NCBI GenBank assembly: GCA_964371995.1
Contig: CAYJPG010000062.1
Location: forward strand, 1 to 16,939
Direction of reading: 5' to 3'
DNA length: 16,939 nt
DNA from: SHZI01 sp964371995
GTDB lineage: Bacteria > Pseudomonadota > Gammaproteobacteria > Steroidobacterales > GCA-2729495
The translations under genes were made by a program, and so were the position numbers. Below the pieces are notes generated by a model. The model had not been told where the DNA came from. It saw only the letters and a program-made list of their open reading frames with translations, and made no database searches. Numbering within the stretch: position 1 is the stretch's first letter; every line of letters starts with the position of its first letter. Shown piece by piece: positions 13,605-16,939 of the stretch.

Positions 13605-14696
13605 TCAATCATCGCCCAGCCGCATCTCGTCTCGCTTGCGACGAACGTCGAGCTGCCAGGTCTGCGGGTCGTGAATGTCCCGAATCAGCGCCATGAGCCG
13701 CTGTTCTGCCTCCATAAGCGTTACTGAGTCCTGTCGCCGCTGGAGACTCGTGATGGCCCCGGCCCGCTTCAGGTACCCGTAAACACTGATGGCCATGCGC
13801 AGCATCCGTTCACGCAGCGCCGCTTCAGGATCAATCTCCCGGTACACCCCTTGGCTTGCGAAGCGCTCGATCTGCGCCTGTAGATCAATCCACAAGGGAT
13901 GCAGCGGCCACCGGGAACGGTTGCTGTCAGCCGTCGGTATGCGCAGGGTGTCATGTTCGCTGGCCAGGTAGCGAAGCACGTCACCAGCCCCCTGATCCAA
14001 GTCGGTAAAGGTGCGGATACCGAATCGGCGCAGCACGGCTTTGCGGATCTGCCATTCGATCCGCCAGACGTTTTCCATCACGCCCCACAACTCGAAGAAC
14101 CAGGCCTTCCCGCTCTTCTGCTGAATCTCCGCCACTTTGTCGTAGATCCGCAGGCGAACATCCCCGGTGCCATAACTCAGCGTCTCGACCTGTCGCTCCT
14201 TGCGGTGGGTATCGTCTTTGGCTGATAGCGAAACGACGTGATCCGCCTCAAAGCCCGGCGCTTCAATCTCGTAATCAAAGGTAAAGTCCACGCGCGAGAG
14301 GCGCTCGGGCTGTAACGCGTACAGGCCTACGCTCCCTGCCCAAGACAGGAATGAATCGTGTAAGACCCGCGCCCCATGCCGCCACAAGGCTTCGCTACGA
14401 AAGGTGACGTAGAAGCTGGGGTTATTGAACTCACCGCATTGAATGCTGAATTCATTGTTCTCCAGCAGCAGCGGGAAGCCAGACGCGGTACCGCGTGGAC
14501 GCAGCAAAAACTCTGTGGTGCCGATCTTGTGCACAGCGCCAGTACGGGATTTGTTCGCCACCAGAATTTCCTTGGCGGCCATCAGCGCTGCAAAGGAGAA
14601 CTTCCCGCCAGGCGTCGGTATGAGGTAATAGGCAGCCTCGACGGTATCCAGTCCGGTGAGTGCGCGGCGAAATGGTGGGGCATGACATGAATTCAT
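13605..14696 (-). CDS. Rep_trans-like replication initiator/relaxase
   Basis: This 363-aa protein resembles the Rep_trans (PF02486) replication initiation factors of pT181-type plasmids and of Tn916/ICEBs1-like elements. Signs are LSRVDFTFDYE (134-143, the 'RiDla.D' metal-site region), SYGTGDVRLRIYDKVAE (174-190) with the conserved R-I-Y185-D-K, and WRIEWQIRKAVLR (211-223), matching the 'RvEvrlr' strand. Such proteins nick one strand at an origin, covalently binding the 5' end through a Tyr; which Tyr is catalytic here is not certain. The start is ATG 14696, 18 bases after the stop of the upstream gene. It points to a rolling-circle stage in the element's life. Family assignment is from motif memory, not a search. 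Confidence 0.7.
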   Translation of the reverse strand: MNSCHAPPFRRALTGLDTVEAAYYLIPTPGGKFSFAALMAAKEILVANKSRTGAVHKIGTTEFLLRPRGTASGFPLLLENNEFSIQCGEFNNPSFYVTFRSEALWRHGARVLHDSFLSWAGSVGLYALQPERLSRVDFTFDYEIEAPGFEADHVVSLSAKDDTHRKERQVETLSYGTGDVRLRIYDKVAEIQQKSGKAWFFELWGVMENVWRIEWQIRKAVLRRFGIRTFTDLDQGAGDVLRYLASEHDTLRIPTADSNRSRWPLHPLWIDLQAQIERFASQGVYREIDPEAALRERMLRMAISVYGYLKRAGAITSLQRRQDSVTLMEAEQRLMALIRDIHDPQTWQLDVRRKRDEMRLGDD

Positions 14697-14714
14697 GCCC
14701 GCAGAATAGAGGCA

Positions 14715-15122
14715 TTACAGAGGGGCCGTCAAGTCCCCTTCGCCAATATCCTTTCGGCCCTCGATCTTGGCTTCACCGCTGACGGCTTTCCAGAAGTTAT
14801 CGAGGCGCAAAGCAATCTTGAGGCCATACGAGCGGTAAGAGCTGGGGCCTTCTGCAGGAAAGAACTCGCGCACCACGATGCCAAGGATGCTCTCGTATTT
14901 GCGGATGGTCCGCTTGCTGTGACTCAGGACCAGAACCCGCCAGCCGAAGTGAAAGCCCATATGCAGCATGCCGATGGCTCGCTCCAGATCATCCAACTGC
15001 CCCTGAAAGCTGGCAATTGCATCGAGTGAGATCTTCTGGACTTGCGCCGCTTGCTCGGGCGTCAGTTTGGCGAGTTTTTGGTTCCGGGTCTTTTTTGCTA
15101 CTGGCATGACGGTGCGCCCCAT
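14715..15122 (-). CDS. Hypothetical protein, first gene of the element's operon
   Basis: 135 aa from ATG 15122, or 130 aa from ATG 15107, which has GGGG about 10 bases upstream. The N-terminus is basic (MPVAKKTRNQKLAKLTPEQA). A helical part follows, with AIGMLHMGFHFGWRVLVLSH, a hydrophobic stretch too short and polar for a sure membrane helix. Then come RKYESILGIVVREFFPAEGP and an acidic end. I recognise no family. By position (just upstream of a Rep gene and next to a structured non-coding region) it might regulate replication or copy number, but that is inference. Confidence 0.65.
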   Translation of the reverse strand: MGRTVMPVAKKTRNQKLAKLTPEQAAQVQKISLDAIASFQGQLDDLERAIGMLHMGFHFGWRVLVLSHSKRTIRKYESILGIVVREFFPAEGPSSYRSYGLKIALRLDNFWKAVSGEAKIEGRKDIGEGDLTAPL

Positions 15123-15356
15123 AGAGACCGCTTAGGCTAGACCATCAAAGGGGACTTCGGCAACCCTTTGGGCGCATTGCGCCCATATTTTGTTTGATTA
15201 TTGACCCTGCCTGCCATATTGCAGCACCATGTATCCGTAAGCCCCCGTGTTACCTGAACGGGGGCAGGAGTTACGCAATGCAGAGCTCTATGCGCAGGAA
15301 GTCGGATAACTCCCCAATACGGGATGTTATGAGACACCTTTGCCGCCCAATTAGTA
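15123..15356. other. Hairpin-rich non-coding region, candidate origin
   Basis: No convincing gene lies here. Four inverted repeats are seen: AAAGGG 15147-15152 with CCCTTT 15164-15169; GGGCGC 15170-15175 with GCGCCC 15179-15184 (loop ATT, then ATATTTTG on +); GCCCCCGT 15241-15248 with ACGGGGGC 15258-15265 (9-base loop); GGAGTTA 15267-15273 with TAACTCC 15307-15313. Rolling-circle origins and oriT sites are typically such clusters next to the initiator operon. The nick site is not identifiable by eye. The part near 15325-15357 may instead be an old attI. Confidence 0.4.
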
Positions 15357-15363
15357 GTTAGAT
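15357..15363 (+). other. Integron core site (GTTAGAT), left boundary of the cassette array
   Basis: GTTAGAT fits the GTTRRRY core. Crossover G^TTAGAT would place the cassette start at 15358. The complementary ATCTAAC is the R'' box of the attC of the first cassette (15641-15647), as expected if both belong to that cassette. The bases to the left (TTGCCGCCCAATTAGTA) could be part of an attI, or of the attC of a lost cassette; no R''/L'' arm pairing is seen. Confidence 0.6.
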
Positions 15364-15387
15364 GGCACAGAACTGGTGGCGCTAGAA

Positions 15388-15636
15388 ATGAAGCTCGAAT
15401 CGCGGTGGAGGATCAAAGGTCTCAGCCTTGCCGAGCGCCGGACCTGGGTCGGAGTTGCCCTCGTGCCAGCGATGCTCTCGGCAGCGAATTACCATTTCCA
15501 GTGGATTGGCGACGAGCGCTGGCTGAGCCGCTTTGTGGCCTTAGGCTTCGCTATATTGTTCGGTGTAATGTTGTTCATTGGCCCGACCGTAGACGAGATT
15601 TCGGCCTATCGGGACTCAAAGAAGGACTCACCATAG
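15388..15636 (+). CDS. Cassette 1: small two-helix membrane protein
   Basis: This is an 82-aa protein from ATG 15388 (GTG 15376 would add four residues; GGTGG precedes the ATG). The basic N-terminus MKLESRWRIKGLSLAERR is followed by two hydrophobic segments, WVGVALVPAMLSAANYHFQW and FVALGFAILFGVMLFIGPTV. A charged tail DEISAYRDSKKDSP ends it. This predicts an inner-membrane hairpin. No family is recognised. It is the only ORF of the cassette and ends five bases before the attC site. Expression would come from outside the cassette or from a promoter not seen here. Confidence 0.65.
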   Translation: MKLESRWRIKGLSLAERRTWVGVALVPAMLSAANYHFQWIGDERWLSRFVALGFAILFGVMLFIGPTVDEISAYRDSKKDSP

Positions 15637-15640
15637 TGCC

Positions 15641-15742
15641 ATCTAACCAATCGCTGCACCGGTCGCCTAACGCCGCTGTCACGCGGCTTGCAAGCGCAAT
15701 CCGCGCGCCAACCGCTGGCGCCGGTGAGCTCAAACGTTAGGC
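15641..15742 (+). repeat. attC site of cassette 1
   Basis: R'' is ATCTAAC (15641-15647) and L'' is GCTGCACCGG (15653-15662). L' is CCGGTGAGC (15721-15729) and R' is GTTAGGC (15736-15742). L'' pairs with L' except for one extra G, the expected extrahelical base that sets strand choice by IntI. The 102-base site holds a second GCCTAAC at 15665-15671 and an inner palindrome (GCGCCA...TGGCGC), so it may be composite. Confidence 0.82.
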
Positions 15743-15755
15743 GCGAGCTACCAAA

Positions 15756-16178
15756 GTGCCTCAGCACGCTTGGCTCATTACGCTGGTCCTTGTAGTTGCA
15801 TGCTCAAGCACCACGATGGCGCCGCAAGACGTTGACTGGTGCAAGGGACTTATAAGGTGCGAACCGGATCCTGTATGGTCGAACAATGATAGCGAGACGA
15901 TTGAGCCCATAACTTACAAGGACCAACAGTCCGGGGTCGTGTACACAGTGGAATCTGACGGCCGCCATGTAGCGGCATATTCATCCGAGGGTTTGCAGCT
16001 TTGGCGGAGAAACCCGTTCGAGGAGGCGCAGATGTATCCCTATAGAGTGACGAAGCCGATCATCGTGAGTCTGGATGGGACGCGCAATACGGACAACTTG
16101 GTCGTTACATTCAACTCCAGCCAATTCGGGCTTTTGAACAGAGACACCGGTGACTTCCAGTTTCTTGGACAGAACTGA
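15756..16178 (+). CDS. Cassette 2: lipoprotein of unknown function
   Basis: 140 aa from GTG 15756. The N-terminus MPQHAWLITLVLVVACSST is a lipoprotein signal with lipobox VVAC (C16). The mature part has VYTVESDGRHVAAYSSEGLQ followed by LWRRNPFEE, which resembles one blade of a PQQ/WD-type beta-propeller repeat ('V.a.e.dG..ia.....G..lWr'), and TKPIIVSLDGTRNTDNLVVT. No full propeller is possible at this length. The start is 19 bases after the cassette border, with no strong Shine-Dalgarno. Family unknown. Confidence 0.65.
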   Translation: MPQHAWLITLVLVVACSSTTMAPQDVDWCKGLIRCEPDPVWSNNDSETIEPITYKDQQSGVVYTVESDGRHVAAYSSEGLQLWRRNPFEEAQMYPYRVTKPIIVSLDGTRNTDNLVVTFNSSQFGLLNRDTGDFQFLGQN

Positions 16179-16199
16179 AATGGAGGCGCAGCGGTTCGC

Positions 16200-16255
16200 G
16201 CCTAACCAGGCGCTCCACCGGTCGCATGACGCGCCGGTGAGCTAGTTCGTTATAC
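16200..16255 (+). repeat. attC site of cassette 2
   Basis: R'' is GCCTAAC (16200-16206) and L'' is GCTCCACCGG (16212-16221). L' is CCGGTGAGC (16234-16242) and R' is GTTATAC (16249-16255). L''/L' pair with one extrahelical C. At 56 bases it is near the minimum known attC length. Its CACCGG/CCGGTG arms are the same as in the attC of cassette 1. Confidence 0.82.
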
Positions 16256-16262
16256 GCCATAA

Positions 16263-16742
16263 ATGATGAGTCCGATGCCACGATTTCGATTAATCGTTTT
16301 TGTAGTAATCGTCGGGAGCTTCTCGGCAGGCTGCGATACGATTGGCGGGATTACCCATGTGAAACGGGATGTACCATTCCCTGATAGCAGTTGCATTATG
16401 AAAGCCGTTCAATCCGTGCCTGGTGTTTCAAATGTGGAATACAAAACAGAAAGTGGAGGTCTTCCACTTACAATGCATGGACTTGAGAAGCCGGATGAAA
16501 TTCATAGATATATCTATCGGTATTCTGGCTTGAGGGGTAATTTCTATTACAGACTTAACTATAAAAGAGTTGCGGATTATAGCCACACTTACATTGATCT
16601 CAATCGAGCGCCACCTCAAAAAGAGATTGATACAATACGACCCGTAATGTTCCAGATAGAAAAAGCTATTGAAACTGAATGTGATGCTAAAGGCTTCATG
16701 TCTGGGATGGTAGAGCGATGCTCGGGGGTGAAGTGTGAGTAA
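16263..16742 (+). CDS. Cassette 3: low-GC lipoprotein of unknown function
   Basis: 159 aa from ATG 16263 (ATG 16266 and 16275 are alternatives). The signal FRLIVFVVIVGSFSAGC has lipobox SAGC (C24). The mature part includes HVKRDVPFPDSSCIMKAVQS, SGLRGNFYYRLNYKRVADYS (a beta-rich stretch), and a helical end with two Cys (C152, C158). Base composition differs strongly from the flanking core DNA: 25 of 60 G+C at 16261-16320 and 20 of 60 at 16501-16560, pointing to a different source genome. The start codon lies only 13 bases after the cassette border, leaving no room for a normal leader. Family unknown. Confidence 0.65.
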   Translation: MMSPMPRFRLIVFVVIVGSFSAGCDTIGGITHVKRDVPFPDSSCIMKAVQSVPGVSNVEYKTESGGLPLTMHGLEKPDEIHRYIYRYSGLRGNFYYRLNYKRVADYSHTYIDLNRAPPQKEIDTIRPVMFQIEKAIETECDAKGFMSGMVERCSGVKCE

Positions 16743-16745
16743 GGC

Positions 16746-16820
16746 GTATAACAAGTCACTCCTGCCGACCGCCTACGTCGCTAGCGCTCCTTCGGCGGCG
16801 GCAGAGTTCAATCGTTAAGG
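16746..16820 (+). repeat. attC site of cassette 3
   Basis: R'' is GTATAAC (16746-16752) and L'' is ACTCCTGCCG (16758-16767). L' is CGGCAGAGT (16799-16807) and R' is GTTAAGG (16814-16820). L''/L' pair with one extrahelical C. The last R' departs from GTTRRRY at its final base; its TTAAGG should belong to whatever was inserted next. The arms differ from the other two sites (CTGCCG instead of CACCGG). Confidence 0.75.
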
Positions 16821-16939
16821 CCCTAGAGATACCGTAGCCTGCCAGTGCCCAGATTCATCCGTCTTGGCGCGCCAGTAGATAAAAGGTCCATACCGGACAC
16901 ATGGTTTACGTTTTATACCGGAGACATGGTTTACACCTG
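16821..16939. other. Right edge: no gene seen, ends in tandem repeat
   Basis: The last 119 bases after the third attC hold no ORF. They contain GGCGCGCCA (16866-16874), also found at the tRNA-Arg 3' end, and the tandem repeat listed separately. They may be the start of a fourth cassette interrupted by an insertion sequence. Confidence 0.4.
16890..16934. repeat. Tandem 20-bp repeat, possible insertion-sequence end
   Basis: ATACCGGACACATGGTTTAC (16890-16909) and ATACCGGAGACATGGTTTAC (16915-16934) differ at one base and are 25 bases apart. The CCGGAGACATGGTTTAC motif recalls ends of IS481-family elements. The transposase, if any, lies beyond the window. Confidence 0.45.

Larger units (their letters stand above)
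11850..15357. mobile_element. tRNA-Arg-associated element: serine recombinase, small ORF, Rep_trans initiator, hypothetical gene
   Basis: The element abuts the 3' end of a tRNA gene and carries four tightly packed minus-strand genes plus a hairpin-rich non-coding region. A site-specific recombinase sits next to the presumed attachment site, and a replication/relaxase-type initiator lies behind it. That is the minimal kit of an integrative, excisable replicon. The left edge is taken as the shared GGCGCGCCA at the tRNA end. The right edge is not proven: it is placed at the first cassette core, but the element could include the cassette array. No mobilisation, secretion or phage structural genes are seen. 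Confidence 0.55.
15358..16814 (+). mobile_element. Array of three integron gene cassettes without intI (CALIN)
   Basis: Three consecutive ORF-plus-attC units, all on +, have borders at 15358-15736, 15737-16249 and 16250-16814. Each border is set by the G^TT crossover in R'. In every unit the first seven-base core (GTTAGAT, GTTAGGC, GTTATAC) is exactly complementary to its own R'' (ATCTAAC, GCCTAAC, GTATAAC). That is the known logic of integrated cassettes. The orientation implies attI and intI to the left, yet no tyrosine recombinase gene is in the window. Confidence 0.82.

Noticed and set aside
15267..15313. The GGAGTTA...TAACTCC inverted repeat as a further attC
   Set aside because: The boxes are in the wrong order: GTTA first and TAAC last, on either strand. 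An attC needs RYYYAAC first and GTTRRRY last.
15137..15337. A 66-aa minus-strand frame in the hairpin region
   Set aside because: It has no recognisable domain and crosses three inverted repeats; it is probably non-coding.
11782..16939. A CRISPR array or a known defence system in the accessory region
   Set aside because: No regularly spaced repeats with spacers and no cas, restriction or toxin motifs are visible. The repeated units are attC sites of unequal length.

Overview
The window looks like chromosomal DNA from a GC-rich gammaproteobacterium. It carries a PA4780-type RIO kinase, a YceH protein, a PA2778/PA2779 gene pair, a large TonB-dependent receptor and a PyrB. Species cannot be named; a Xanthomonadales, Nevskiales or Steroidobacterales-like lineage is a guess from gene content only. 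The left two thirds (1-11781) is ordinary core or housekeeping DNA. The right third (11782-16939) is a mobile and accessory region.

Left part. After the tail of an unidentified gene come a MazG-like nucleotide pyrophosphohydrolase, an atypical SDR and an MsbA-like ABC exporter, all on +. A minus-strand run follows, from 5893 down to 3138: RIO1-like kinase, YceH, a 57-aa addiction-module-type protein, and an LLM-class flavin oxidoreductase. The kinase and YceH overlap by 4 bases and the last two genes are 3 bases apart. The exporter and the LLM gene converge and share one CTAG for both stop codons. A TonB-dependent receptor (+) is followed by a convergent minus-strand pair: the PA2779-like membrane protein is upstream and the PA2778-like C39-type peptidase lipoprotein is downstream. 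Then pyrB and a glutathione S-transferase (+) lead to a tRNA-Arg(TCG).

Right part, first module (about 11850-15357). An integrated element abuts the 3' end of the tRNA. Its minus-strand operon reads: hypothetical protein, Rep_trans-like replication initiator, small linker protein, large serine recombinase. The recombinase frame runs antisense through the tRNA terminator and into the tRNA. Upstream of the operon lies about 250 bp of non-coding DNA with four inverted repeats, a candidate replication or transfer origin.

Right part, second module (15358-16814). Three integron gene cassettes lie in tandem on +, each an ORF followed by an attC site. Their products are a small two-helix membrane protein and two lipoproteins. 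The R'' box of each attC is the exact complement of the R' core at the start of its own cassette, which fixes the cassette boundaries. No integron integrase gene is present, and where intI would be expected lies the serine recombinase/Rep element. The window ends in a tandem 20-bp repeat that may be the edge of an insertion sequence.
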